The position numbers and the translations under genes were made by a program. The notes under the pieces are model-generated. The model worked only from the letters and a program-made list of their open reading frames with translations. It was not told the origin of the DNA and ran no database searches. This document shows, piece after piece, positions 7,035 through 13,326 of a DNA stretch of 20,799 nucleotides (positions are counted from its first letter, which is position 1; every line of letters starts with the position of its first letter). The stretch spans positions 1 through 20,799 of the forward strand of contig CAKPQY010000002.1 in assembly GCA_934179885.1 (NCBI GenBank), in the 5' to 3' direction. This DNA is from an uncultured Clostridia bacterium. Its GTDB lineage: Bacteria > Bacillota > Clostridia > TANB77 > CAG-508.

Positions 7035-7351
7035 CAATACTATCTTATAATTGAAATTTGCACTAGGACTAGAATTTGCATAAACTGTTTGATTTTCACC
7101 ATCAACTACTTGTAAATTTCTAATTTGAACATTTATTTTTGACGACAAAGATACTTTAGCTGTGATTGAACCTGAAACATAAGATGAACTATTAAATATG
7201 CCTCCTGCTAATCCCCACATTCCATTGCCAGGATTTTGAAACATAGCTGAAATGCAAACACAATTATCTTTTGTTAATCCAGATGGATAATTTAATTCTA
7301 AATTGTTTCCGCCTGATAAAGAACCGCTTAGCACAAAAATATTATTTTGTG
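7020..7351 (-). CDS. Silent alternative fiber C-terminus (inverted cassette)
   Basis: Read on the minus strand, this gives about 110 residues: QNNIFVLSGSLSGGNNLELN, PSGLTKDNCVCISAMFQN, and a final NFNYKIVLMKIS. It parallels the plus-strand tip (QNNIFVLTGS, PTGLNKNNCILIAAGRN, YKIVLMKIS) with clear similarity at the ends and divergence in the middle. The open frame extends to 7412, but that part is only antisense to the next small gene, with no ribosome site, so the cassette has no start of its own. It would be expressed only after inversion fuses it to the fiber N-terminus. Confidence 0.82.
7328..7351 (-). repeat. Right inverted repeat of the fiber cassette
   Basis: An exact reverse complement of 6684-6707 over all 24 bases. 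The flanking bases differ on both sides, so the shared block is sharply bounded, as expected for a recombination site rather than for general homology. It opens the silent tip on the minus strand. Confidence 0.9.
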
Positions 7352-7373
7352 CTAGCTGAGAAAGGATAAAAAT

Positions 7374-7541
7374 ATGCAAAAAATAATAGAAAAAATAGTA
7401 GAACCAGACCACATAGAAACTGGTTCTATTTTTAAATTGAAAGTAAAAGTAATTAGATATTTAACATATATCGAAATTAAACAATTAACAGTATCAAAAT
7501 TAAAAGAATTTACAGTAAATCAATTGAAAGGAGAAGAGTAA
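7374..7541 (+). CDS. Small conserved-looking phage protein, function unknown
   Basis: A 55-residue protein, MQKIIEKIVEPDHIETGSIF onward, with a C-terminal half of repeated short blocks (YIEIKQLTV, SKLKEFTV, NQLKGEE). An AAAGGA ribosome site sits at 7361-7366, just outside the invertible cassette, so its expression signals stay fixed when the cassette flips. It ends two bases before the next gene's TTG start. Small proteins of this style are seen next to fiber genes in Firmicutes phages, but no function can be given. A terminator-like hairpin lies inside its coding sequence. Confidence 0.6.
   Translation: MQKIIEKIVEPDHIETGSIFKLKVKVIRYLTYIEIKQLTVSKLKEFTVNQLKGEE
7399..7433 (+). terminator. Terminator-like hairpin inside the small gene after the cassette
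   Basis: TAGAACCAG (7399-7407) pairs with CTGGTTCTA (7420-7428), and five Ts follow directly. The form is that of an intrinsic terminator, yet it sits within an open frame near its start. Translation of the small gene would keep the hairpin from forming, so it could act as an attenuator before the large structural gene. Confidence 0.45.
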
Positions 7542-7542
7542 T

Positions 7543-9726
7543 TTGAAAAATATAGATTATGATATACCAATTTTTGAATCTAATGATCTTGCTGATTTAG
7601 ACTTATATTCAGAAAAAATGGCAACAGCTATAAAAGGACAAATAGATAAAATAACTACTAATGTTGATGGTAAAGTAACTGAAATACAAGATAATATAGA
7701 AGAAATAAATAAGAAAGATACTGAACAAGATAATAAAATAGTGGAATTACAAAACGAAAAAATAGAACTAGAAAAAGAGTTAAAAGAAATACAAGAAGAT
7801 TTTTATCAATCAAGCATAAGAGGACAAGCTAGTGGAGAATACATACATGTAGAAGATAGTAGCAATTGTAGAGCGAGAATTGGAATAAGTGGAAATCATG
7901 AGCAGGAGACGAGAGAGGGGTATAATCAATTTAAGACAAATACTTCATCAAGAACTGTAAATGGTGTAACGGTAACAAAAAATAACGACTCTAGTATATC
8001 ATTTTCGGGAACAACTACGGCTGGTTTTACAGTTCAATTAGTAAATTATAATGATTTAGAAGTAACAAAGAAAATGTATTTAAGAAATTATGGAACATTA
8101 GAGAATGCAAATTTTATAGTTCAACTAATTAGAAGTGGAAAAACATCAGTAGAATATGTTCCAATAAGACCAGATGTAACTTTGAATGCTGGAGATATAA
8201 TACAAAAAATATATGTTCAGCAACAACTTACTGGAAAAACAGTAAGTGGTACATTAGATATTTTATTAACTGACTATGAAAATAAAGATAAAGGTTACGA
8301 ACAATATGGAGCGATGCCAAGTCCAGACTATCCAAGCGAGATAAAAACAGTTGGGGATAATGTAAATTTATTAGACGTTTCTAAAATAGGAGTACGCACA
8401 AGTTATGGAATTACATTCACACAAACTGATACGGGAATAAAAATAACAGGAACAGCAACAGATACGTATGCTTATGGAACTAGTATAAAAATTGATTTTA
8501 AAAAGGGGAAAACCTACACGTTATATGGAAAAAACGCAGGTAATGCTTTTAAACTTGAATTGAAGAAAGCTGGAACAAATGTTATGACTATAAAAACATC
8601 AGGAGATAAGGTTACATTTACTTCAAAAGAAGATATAGACTCTATTACATTTGTACTAGAAGGTATATCAAAAGGAACGACTTATAATTATGAAATATCA
8701 AATATAAAGATAGTTGAAGGTACAGAAGTAGGAGGATACAGCAAATATGGTATGGGTTCAACTAAAATAACAAAATGTAATAAGAATCGTGTTGGAGATA
8801 TACAAAAAGGCTATTGGAATAACACAGGAGTATTCGAGTATGATACAAATTTTGTTTCAAGTAAACAAATAAAAGTAGAAAAAGGAAAAACTTATATAGG
8901 TGGATTATTTGATAAAAATAAAAATTATGTAGGGAAAACAGCATATGTACTATTTGATAAAAACAAAAATTTTATAAGATATAGTGGTGAAGAAACAATA
9001 ACAATTGGTGACAATGAAGAATATGTCTCTATAAGAACATATAGTGCACAAGCGAGTTATATAACAAGTAATAATTATTTACTGCAATTAGAAGTAGGAA
9101 ATAAAACATCTTCATACGAAGAACATCAAGAACAATCATACATAGTGCCAATGCAACAACCATTCAGAGCAATTGGAGATATAAGAGATACATTTATAAA
9201 GAAAGATGGCAAATGGTATGAGAGGCATAATATATATAGATATACATTTACTGGTAACGAAACTTGGCAATATCAAGATGGAGAAACAATATTTGGATTT
9301 TTATTTAATGATTTTGCACCACGATATTTAGTTAATAATACGTTTAATTGTTATTCTAATAGATTTGTAAAAACTACACAATGGAATTTACCAAAGGTTC
9401 AAAACGGAATAGCATTTTCACAATGGAATGGAAATCAATATGTATATTTACCATTAATTGAAAACAGTATAGCAAAATTAAAAACATATTTATTAAACAA
9501 TGAAACATATGTCGATTATCCTTTAGAAACACCAATAGACATCGAATGTACAGAAGAACAAAGCCAAATATTAGAAGAACTAAACAACGCAAGAACATAT
9601 AAAAACGTAACAAACATAACAACAGATAGTAAAGCAATACTAAGCTTAGACTATGTAAAAGATTTAGAGACATTATTAAATAATACACAAGCATTAGCAG
9701 TAAATAACGCAAGTGAGGGGGTGTAG
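7543..9726 (+). CDS. Minor structural / baseplate fiber protein with beta-sandwich modules
   Basis: A 727-residue protein starting at TTG (7543) behind AAAGGAGAAGAG. Residues about 1-95 are a short attachment region and a coiled coil (KIVELQNEKIELEKELKEIQ). Then comes a conserved-looking junction, SSIRGQASGEYIHVEDSS, followed by jelly-roll-like modules. One follows NGVTVTKNNDSSISFSGTTT, and another begins at VGDNVNLLDVSK after the linker YGAMPSPDYPSEIKTVGDN. The C-terminus returns to helix (QSQILEELNNARTYKN). This architecture is common in clostridial phage minor structural proteins, which probably bind cell-wall sugars. It has no visible enzymatic motif. It precedes the lysis genes, as the last tail gene usually does. 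Confidence 0.72.
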   Translation: MKNIDYDIPIFESNDLADLDLYSEKMATAIKGQIDKITTNVDGKVTEIQDNIEEINKKDTEQDNKIVELQNEKIELEKELKEIQEDFYQSSIRGQASGEYIHVEDSSNCRARIGISGNHEQETREGYNQFKTNTSSRTVNGVTVTKNNDSSISFSGTTTAGFTVQLVNYNDLEVTKKMYLRNYGTLENANFIVQLIRSGKTSVEYVPIRPDVTLNAGDIIQKIYVQQQLTGKTVSGTLDILLTDYENKDKGYEQYGAMPSPDYPSEIKTVGDNVNLLDVSKIGVRTSYGITFTQTDTGIKITGTATDTYAYGTSIKIDFKKGKTYTLYGKNAGNAFKLELKKAGTNVMTIKTSGDKVTFTSKEDIDSITFVLEGISKGTTYNYEISNIKIVEGTEVGGYSKYGMGSTKITKCNKNRVGDIQKGYWNNTGVFEYDTNFVSSKQIKVEKGKTYIGGLFDKNKNYVGKTAYVLFDKNKNFIRYSGEETITIGDNEEYVSIRTYSAQASYITSNNYLLQLEVGNKTSSYEEHQEQSYIVPMQQPFRAIGDIRDTFIKKDGKWYERHNIYRYTFTGNETWQYQDGETIFGFLFNDFAPRYLVNNTFNCYSNRFVKTTQWNLPKVQNGIAFSQWNGNQYVYLPLIENSIAKLKTYLLNNETYVDYPLETPIDIECTEEQSQILEELNNARTYKNVTNITTDSKAILSLDYVKDLETLLNNTQALAVNNASEGV

Positions 9727-9729
9727 AGT

Positions 9730-10020
9730 ATGGTAGATTTATCAAAACTATTTAAAAATGCAGTAATAAACTTATATAAAAGTAATGTATATACAGTAGA
9801 TTATGCAATAATAGAAGCTTCCAAACTTGCAGATAAAAATAAGATAAATGCAAAAGACTATGAAGAGTTAATTACATATTTAGCAGAAGAGCAAGAAAAG
9901 TCAATGAAAGTTGAAGAGATAGCAGAAGATATAGTAGAGAATGTAGAAAAAACTGCAGAGGAAACAACAGAAGAAGTTGAACAAACTGAAAATAAAGAAA
10001 CAGCCAAGGAGGAAGAATAA
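9730..10020 (+). CDS. Small acidic phage protein, function unknown
   Basis: A 96-residue protein. The first 55 residues look helical and folded (VDLSKLFKNAVINLYKSNVY, then KDYEELITYLAEEQEK). The rest is a low-complexity Glu/Thr/Val tail (VEKTAEETTEEVEQTENKET) that is probably disordered. It lies between the last tail gene and the XhlA-like gene, with a GGGGGT region as ribosome site and a one-base overlap with the next gene (TAATG). Small proteins with this N-terminal style are found here in other Firmicutes phages (XkdX-like position). No function can be assigned. Confidence 0.55.
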   Translation: MVDLSKLFKNAVINLYKSNVYTVDYAIIEASKLADKNKINAKDYEELITYLAEEQEKSMKVEEIAEDIVENVEKTAEETTEEVEQTENKETAKEEE

Positions 10021-10340
10021 TGCAAGATACAGAACTAATTGAAAAAGTAGCACACTTGGAAGAACGAGAAAAGTCAAATACAAAAAGAATAGATGTTGTT
10101 GAAAATAAAGTAGAAAATATATATGACTTAACATTAAGTGTAAGAGAAATAGCAACAGAAATGAAAGCAATGAGAGAAGACCAAAACAAAATGAATGAAC
10201 GTTTAAAAATAATAGAAGAAAAGCCAATTAAGGATTATGAAGACACTAAAAAACAAGTAAACGGTAAGGTAATTTCTTTTATAACTGGAATTGTATTAAC
10301 AGCGATAGCTTTTGCGTTAGGATTAAGTAAATTTATGTAA
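10020..10340 (+). CDS. XhlA-like holin-associated membrane protein
   Basis: A 106-residue protein. Residues 1-75 are a charged coiled coil (IDVVENKVENIYDLTLSVRE). Residues about 83-104 form a single membrane segment (VISFITGIVLTAIAFALGL). This is the layout of the XhlA (haemolysin) family, which works with a holin in host lysis. It starts within the stop codon of the previous gene, has a strong AAGGAGGA site, and is followed by the holin and endolysin. Confidence 0.72.
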   Translation: MQDTELIEKVAHLEEREKSNTKRIDVVENKVENIYDLTLSVREIATEMKAMREDQNKMNERLKIIEEKPIKDYEDTKKQVNGKVISFITGIVLTAIAFALGLSKFM

Positions 10341-10353
10341 GAGGTGAAATAAT

Positions 10354-10551
10354 ATGGAAAAATTAAAAACAATAGCAAAATACTTAACAAATATACTAGC
10401 AATAGTAAGTGCGTTAGTTGCAGGAATAAATGCAGTTGATGGAATAACAATACCATATGCAATACAAATAGTACAAGTTATTGCAGTAGTACAAGGTGTA
10501 ATAGGTACATATTTGTTAGGGCAAAAAGCAATAAATAACAAGGAGGAATAG
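10354..10551 (+). CDS. Phage holin
   Basis: A 65-residue protein with two predicted membrane segments: about residues 10-30 (LTNILAIVSALVAGINAV), then about 34-56 (IPYAIQIVQVIAVVQGVIG). The C-terminus is short and charged (QKAINNKEE). Size, topology and the position just before the endolysin are those of a small holin, which forms membrane lesions so that the endolysin reaches the wall. The ribosome site is AAGAGGTG. The name rests on topology and context rather than on a recognised family motif. Confidence 0.75.
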   Translation: MEKLKTIAKYLTNILAIVSALVAGINAVDGITIPYAIQIVQVIAVVQGVIGTYLLGQKAINNKEE

Positions 10552-10553
10552 TT

Positions 10554-11357
10554 ATGAATTATCAAGAATTTATAAATACATATAACGGAAAATCAATTGA
10601 CTATGACGGAGTAGCAGGAGTACAATGTGTAGATTTAGCCAAAATGTATTTAAATAAAGTATTTGGATTAAATCCAGGAGCTTGGGGAAATGCAAAAGAT
10701 TATTATTTGAATTATAATAATTTGCCACTAAAAAATGCATTTAATAGAATAGCAAATACTCCTACATTCGTTCCGCAAAAAGGTGATATAGTAGTGTGGG
10801 GAGCTGGACTAGGAAATACATATGGACATATAGCAATAGCAACAGGAGAAGGAAATACATCTAACTTTAATTCATATGATTTGAATTGGGGAAGTAAAAC
10901 AGTTCATAAAGTAAATCATAATTATAAAGGATTTTTAGGAGTATTAAGAGCAAATGACCAAACTAAAATAACAGGCTCACAACTAACATATAAAGTACAT
11001 ATTCAAGATAAAGGCTGGACTAACTGGGAAAACGCTGGAGAATTAGCAGGAACAGAAGGAGAAGGCAAAAGAATAGAAGCTATAATATTAGAAGGGCATA
11101 ATGGATTAGATTTAAGCTACAGAGTACATATGCAAGATAAAGGCTGGTCAGACTGGGTAAGCAATGGACAAGTTGCAGGAACAACTGGACAAAGCAGAAG
11201 AATAGAGGCAATAGAAATAAAATCTAATAAAGAACTAGAAGTTAAAGAACATATACAAGATGTAGGTTGGATGCCAAGCTCAAAAGGAACAAATATTAGA
11301 ATAGGTACAGAAGGAAAATCTTTAAGATTAGAAGCATTTAAAATTAATGTATTATAA
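10554..11357 (+). CDS. Endolysin: CHAP domain plus three ChW repeats
   Basis: A 267-residue cell-wall hydrolase. The N-terminal CHAP (amidase/peptidase) domain covers about residues 1-135, with the nucleophile in VQCVDLAK (Cys25) and the base in NTYGHIAIATG (His92). The C-terminus carries three clostridial hydrophobic-W (ChW) repeats, at about 143-180, 186-222 and 230-265. Each has a V/E-HxQDxGW core; the first two continue with W and a GxxAGTxG..RIEAI ending, and the third is degenerate (IQDVGWMPSSKG). No signal peptide is present, so it needs the holin. ChW repeats are typical of clostridia and support the host assignment. The AAGGAGGA site is eight bases upstream. Confidence 0.9.
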   Translation: MNYQEFINTYNGKSIDYDGVAGVQCVDLAKMYLNKVFGLNPGAWGNAKDYYLNYNNLPLKNAFNRIANTPTFVPQKGDIVVWGAGLGNTYGHIAIATGEGNTSNFNSYDLNWGSKTVHKVNHNYKGFLGVLRANDQTKITGSQLTYKVHIQDKGWTNWENAGELAGTEGEGKRIEAIILEGHNGLDLSYRVHMQDKGWSDWVSNGQVAGTTGQSRRIEAIEIKSNKELEVKEHIQDVGWMPSSKGTNIRIGTEGKSLRLEAFKINVL

Positions 11358-11363
11358 AATTAA

Positions 11364-11397
11364 AAGGCAAGTTGATTAATTTCAGCTTGCCTTATTT
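11364..11397. terminator. Terminator at the end of the lysis operon
   Basis: AAGGCAAGTTGA (11364-11375) pairs with TCAGCTTGCCTT (11382-11393), 12 bp with one G-U pair and a six-base loop, followed by ATTTT. It separates the endolysin from the convergent minus-strand gene, whose stop codon overlaps its right arm, so it probably works in both directions. Confidence 0.8.
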
Positions 11398-11586
11398 TAA
11401 ATCTAATTTTCCATCTAAATATTTATAAATACAAATATGAACAAATTGAGAATAAGAAATATTATCTTGTTTTAATTTATCTGATAAATGTTTATTTAAT
11501 TCTTTATCAATTTTTAATAATCTAGAAGTTTTAGTTTCTTTTTCTTTTTGCCATTCGGCTTTATAATTTCTTTTAAATTCTTCCAT
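11392..11586 (-). CDS. Small ribbon-helix-helix-like protein
   Basis: A 64-residue protein on the minus strand. Residues about 20-60 (SRLLKIDKELNKHLSDKLKQ, then ISYSQFVHICIYKYL) follow the ribbon-helix-helix pattern: a short strand with alternating residues, a helix, a turn and a second helix. Such proteins bind DNA as dimers and are usually repressors or antitoxins. No toxin partner is evident beside it. The ribosome site AAGGAGGA precedes ATG at 11586. It is the last gene of a short minus-strand group between the lysis genes and attR, a usual place for lysogeny-expressed cargo. Confidence 0.65.
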   Translation of the reverse strand: MEEFKRNYKAEWQKEKETKTSRLLKIDKELNKHLSDKLKQDNISYSQFVHICIYKYLDGKLDLK

Positions 11587-11638
11587 AGTTAATTCCTCCT
11601 TGATTTTTTAGTTATCATATATTATAATATAAATGCAA

Positions 11639-11656
11639 GAGAGGAATTATCCTCTC
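11639..11656 (-). terminator. Hairpin after the 37-residue gene
   Basis: GAGAGGA (11639-11645) pairs with TCCTCTC (11650-11656) around a four-base loop. Read on the minus strand it falls just after the stop of the 37-residue gene. No strong T-run follows, so it may be a weak terminator or a 5' structure of the RHH transcript. Confidence 0.4.
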
Positions 11657-11661
11657 AAGAC

Positions 11662-11775
11662 TTAGTCAAACAAATGATGTATTTCAATGATGTCAGACCA
11701 AAGTTGTTTGCGGTGAGCTTGTAGCTTTTTCATTTGGTAGTGGGAAGCTATAAGCTTTTTGATTTTTACTATCAT
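11662..11775 (-). CDS. 37-residue basic peptide, function unknown
   Basis: MIVKIKKLIASHYQMKKLQA then HRKQLWSDIIEIHHLFD. It was found by its signals: an ideal AAGGAGGTGATGAC ribosome site seven bases before ATG 11775, and behind it a perfect consensus promoter with an operator-like palindrome (11800-11828). It is rich in Lys and His, with no membrane segment and no known motif. Promoter strength and operator suggest a tightly regulated small gene, possibly a regulator or lysogeny factor. It is not recognised; coding status rests on the quality of the expression signals. Confidence 0.6.
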   Translation of the reverse strand: MIVKIKKLIASHYQMKKLQAHRKQLWSDIIEIHHLFD

Positions 11776-11799
11776 GTCATCACCTCCTTAACTGTATTT

Positions 11800-11828
11800 A
11801 TTATACTACGTATATACGTATATGTCAA
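11800..11828 (-). promoter_or_regulatory. Perfect sigma-A promoter with palindromic operator
   Basis: On the minus strand: TTGACA (11823-11828), a 17-bp spacer, and TATAAT (11800-11805), all consensus. The spacer contains the perfect 14-bp palindrome TACGTATATACGTA (11807-11820). A bound repressor there would block RNA polymerase directly. It drives the 37-residue peptide gene. Confidence 0.8.
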
Positions 11829-12121
11829 GTACTTTTTCAAAAAAAAATAAAATTCTTTAAAATATAGTAAAATCAAGCTATGTAAGTATATTACTTAAAA
11901 ATTAAAATGGCTTAAAATTGATTTTGAAGACTTGATTTTTGGCTAAAAATAAGCAAAATCTACTTGAAATTACATAAAATTCATGATATAATATTGACAG
12001 ATAGAAAAAGAAATGTTACAATTTTGTTACAAGATTTTAACTTTTGTGTAACATTAGATAAAAGCATTGACTTTCTAGAAATACATGTGATAAAAATATA
12101 AATAATGAATATAATAAAAAA
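11829..12121. promoter_or_regulatory. Gene-free stretch with an outward plus-strand promoter
   Basis: No gene is visible in these 293 bases. On the plus strand, TTGACA (11994-11999), 17 bp, TACAAT (12017-12022) makes a near-consensus promoter pointing at the 3' end of the minus-strand gene at 12153-12359. ATGTTACA (12013-12020) overlapping its -10 is repeated inverted at 12047-12054. A second weaker plus-strand candidate is TTGACT (12067-12072) with a GATAAA-like -10. An inverted pair AAAATCAAG (11869-11877) and CTTGATTTT (11931-11939) has no assigned role. Confidence 0.5.
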
Positions 12122-12159
12122 TAAGGAGCAAAGCTCCTTACAGATTAGTAAACTAATCT
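12122..12159 (-). terminator. Double hairpin terminator of the small membrane gene
   Basis: Read on the minus strand: hairpin AGATTAGT/ACTAATCT (12142-12159), which overlaps the stop codon, then TAAGGAGC-TTT-GCTCCTTA (12122-12140) followed by TTTTTTATT. The second is a standard intrinsic terminator in that direction. On the plus strand neither hairpin has a T-run. Confidence 0.75.
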
Positions 12160-12359
12160 AAGTTATCGTTTGTGGAGTTTGTGTTAGTGGCACTTACTTC
12201 ACTTTTTTTGCTATCAATTGGAACAATTGATAGTTTTGCTTCAAAACCTTTAGCTAATTTAGCTGAACCAGATTTTATTTCCTTGAAAAAGTTTGTAGCT
12301 TTTTCAATTGCAAAGCCTAAAGAAAAGAATATTATTGTAATTACCAAAAGCGTTTCCAA
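12153..12359 (-). CDS. Small single-pass membrane protein, function unknown
   Basis: A 68-residue protein. TTG at 12359 is chosen as the start because GAGGAGG lies eight bases before it; the frame is open further, to an ATG at 12383, but that puts the ribosome site inside the gene. METLLVITIIFFSLGFAI is a membrane segment at the very N-terminus. An amphipathic stretch (EKATNFFKEIKSGSAKLAKG) and a polar Ser/Asn/Asp tail (SATNTNSTNDNLD) follow. It has its own terminator. A plus-strand promoter points at its 3' end. That layout recalls type I toxin-antitoxin modules of Bacillus prophages (TxpA/RatA, BsrG/SR4), but the tail is longer and toxicity is not evident. A lysogeny-expressed membrane protein is equally possible. 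Confidence 0.55.
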   Translation of the reverse strand: METLLVITIIFFSLGFAIEKATNFFKEIKSGSAKLAKGFEAKLSIVPIDSKKSEVSATNTNSTNDNLD

Positions 12360-12432
12360 TTCACTCACCTCCTCGTGTTGCAAATAAGTCGAAACCTAGT
12401 TGCATGATAGTAGCGACTAACTATTATTTGCA

Positions 12433-12470
12433 TAACAACTAGTTGTTACTTAATACAACTAAGTTGTCAA
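12433..12470. promoter_or_regulatory. Paired operator-like palindromes upstream of the small membrane gene
   Basis: TAACAACTAGTTGTTA (12433-12448) is a perfect 16-bp palindrome. ACAACT-A-AGTTGT (12455-12467) repeats the same half-sites. Their centres are about two helical turns apart, so two repressor dimers would sit on one face. The second overlaps a minus-strand TTGACA (12465-12470), a possible -35 for the membrane gene; its -10 would be weak. Confidence 0.55.
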
Positions 12471-12574
12471 GGTGAGTGTTCAAACGATAAAAATATAATA
12501 TCAAAATAAAATATAAAAGTCAATGAATTTCACAAACTAAAAATGCAATTTTGTAAAATTTCCGACACCGTTCG

Positions 12575-12604
12575 ACACATCAATTTAACATAATGTGTTA
12601 TAAT
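12575..12604 (+). promoter_or_regulatory. Extended -10 promoter with flanking dyad
   Basis: TG-T-TATAAT (12596-12604) is an extended -10 element just before the next small gene. ACACAT (12575-12580) and ATGTGT (12593-12598) form an inverted repeat that reaches into it and could be an operator. No good -35 is seen at the usual distance. Confidence 0.55.
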
Positions 12605-12622
12605 ACATATGAGGTGATGAAT

Positions 12623-12823
12623 ATGAACGAAGCATATAACAATTCACTACTAATGATAAAAATCTTAGGAATAAAATTAACAAGAAAGCAGTATACAGAA
12701 TTAGCAAAAAGATTTAACTTATTAAGCATACAGAGTTTGCAATTTATGTCAAAAAAGAGTTATGAAAGCATAATGAAAGAAATCCAGAGAGAATCTAAAG
12801 AGAAACATAAAGAAATTGCATAG
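12623..12823 (+). CDS. 66-residue phage protein, function unknown
   Basis: MNEAYNNSLLMIKILGIKLT then RKQYTELAKRFNLLSIQSLQ. ATG 12623 is chosen because GAGGTGA sits six or seven bases upstream; two in-frame ATGs at 12593 and 12617 lie before or inside that site. The protein looks all-helical, ends in a basic Lys/Glu tail (IMKEIQRESKEKHKEIA) and has no membrane segment. It is a single-gene transcription unit, with an extended -10 promoter before it and a terminator 3 bases after its stop. Not recognised. Between lysis and attR such genes are often expressed in the lysogen. Confidence 0.6.
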   Translation: MNEAYNNSLLMIKILGIKLTRKQYTELAKRFNLLSIQSLQFMSKKSYESIMKEIQRESKEKHKEIA

Positions 12824-12825
12824 TT

Positions 12826-12847
12826 AGTCCCAATAATGGGACTTTTT
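12826..12847 (+). terminator. Intrinsic terminator
   Basis: AGTCCCA (12826-12832), loop ATAA, TGGGACT (12837-12843), then TTTT. It ends the transcript of the 66-residue gene and isolates the XRE regulator downstream. Confidence 0.85.
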
Positions 12848-12869
12848 CTTTGTATAAAAATAGTAATTT

Positions 12870-12883
12870 TCCACCATAGTGGA
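12870..12883. promoter_or_regulatory. Operator-like dyad upstream of the XRE gene
   Basis: TCCAC-CATA-GTGGA is a perfect dyad about 55 bases before the XRE start codon, with GTTATAAA (a possible -10 region) just downstream. Small XRE regulators commonly control themselves through such sites. Inference from position. Confidence 0.35.
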
Positions 12884-12936
12884 TAAAATGTATGTTATAA
12901 ACTATTTTGGATATATTAAATCTTGAGGTGAATAAC

Positions 12937-13173
12937 ATGACAATAAAATTTAAAATAAAAGAGAAAAGAGAAGAAAAAGGAATGAGCTTGAGGGAATTAG
13001 AAGAAATGACAGGAATAGAAAGAGAGTATTTGTCAGACTTAGAAAACAATAAAATTCCCGCAGATGAAGTTTTATTTGCAGAGATGGTAGTAATAGCAGA
13101 TGCATTGGCTTTTAGAATTACAGATTTATATGAACTTGGAAGTATTGAAATAAAAGGAGTTGGAGATTTTTAA
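12937..13173 (+). CDS. XRE-family helix-turn-helix regulator
   Basis: A 78-residue protein that is essentially one Cro/CI-type DNA-binding domain. IKEKREEKGMSLRELEEMTG then IEREYLSDLENNKIPADEVL shows the two helices of the HTH and the typical (Y)LSDLENNK after the recognition helix. A second half (VVIADALAFRITDLYELGS) completes the fold. ATG 12937 is chosen over the upstream ATG at 12907 because GAGGTG (12925-12930) lies between them. It has no oligomerisation domain, so it is unlikely to be the main prophage repressor. Confidence 0.8.
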   Translation: MTIKFKIKEKREEKGMSLRELEEMTGIEREYLSDLENNKIPADEVLFAEMVVIADALAFRITDLYELGSIEIKGVGDF

Positions 13174-13326
13174 ATCCGGAAATAAAAAAAGCCAAATTTG
13201 TCGAACAATGTCGTTTTATAAAAGAAAAAACTACTTTCATAAAATATTTTAATACTTTGATAAAATCTAATATACAATAATCACATCAAAAGAGCTCGGA
13301 TGAAATAAATAACAGGAGTATAAAAA

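Larger units (their letters stand above)
6684..7351. mobile_element. Invertible DNA cassette switching the tail fiber C-terminus
   Basis: A 668-bp segment bounded by identical 24-bp inverted repeats (6684-6707 and 7328-7351). It holds two alternative fiber tips facing each other, one on each strand. Both begin QNNIFVL at the repeat and both end YKIVLMKIS, and their stop codons meet in a 22-bp palindrome. The repeats enter both reading frames at the same codon position, so inversion keeps the frame and replaces one tip with the other. Analogous known systems are the Mu G segment (Gin), P1 C segment (Cin) and the R64 shufflon (Rci). No invertase is encoded in the window. Confidence 0.87.

Noticed and set aside
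7352..7412. N-terminal extension of the minus-strand cassette
   Set aside because: It is antisense to the start of the next small gene, lacks a ribosome site and has no counterpart in the other tip. The cassette proper begins at the 24-bp repeat.
9872..10227. Overlapping minus-strand Phe/Leu-rich frames opposite the XhlA-like region
   Set aside because: They are complements of Lys/Glu/Gln-rich coiled-coil codons, with no expression signals.
12561..12577. CCGACACCGTTCGACA as a LexA/SOS box
   Set aside because: The half-sites are too close together and the left half does not match the GAAC or CGAAC consensus.
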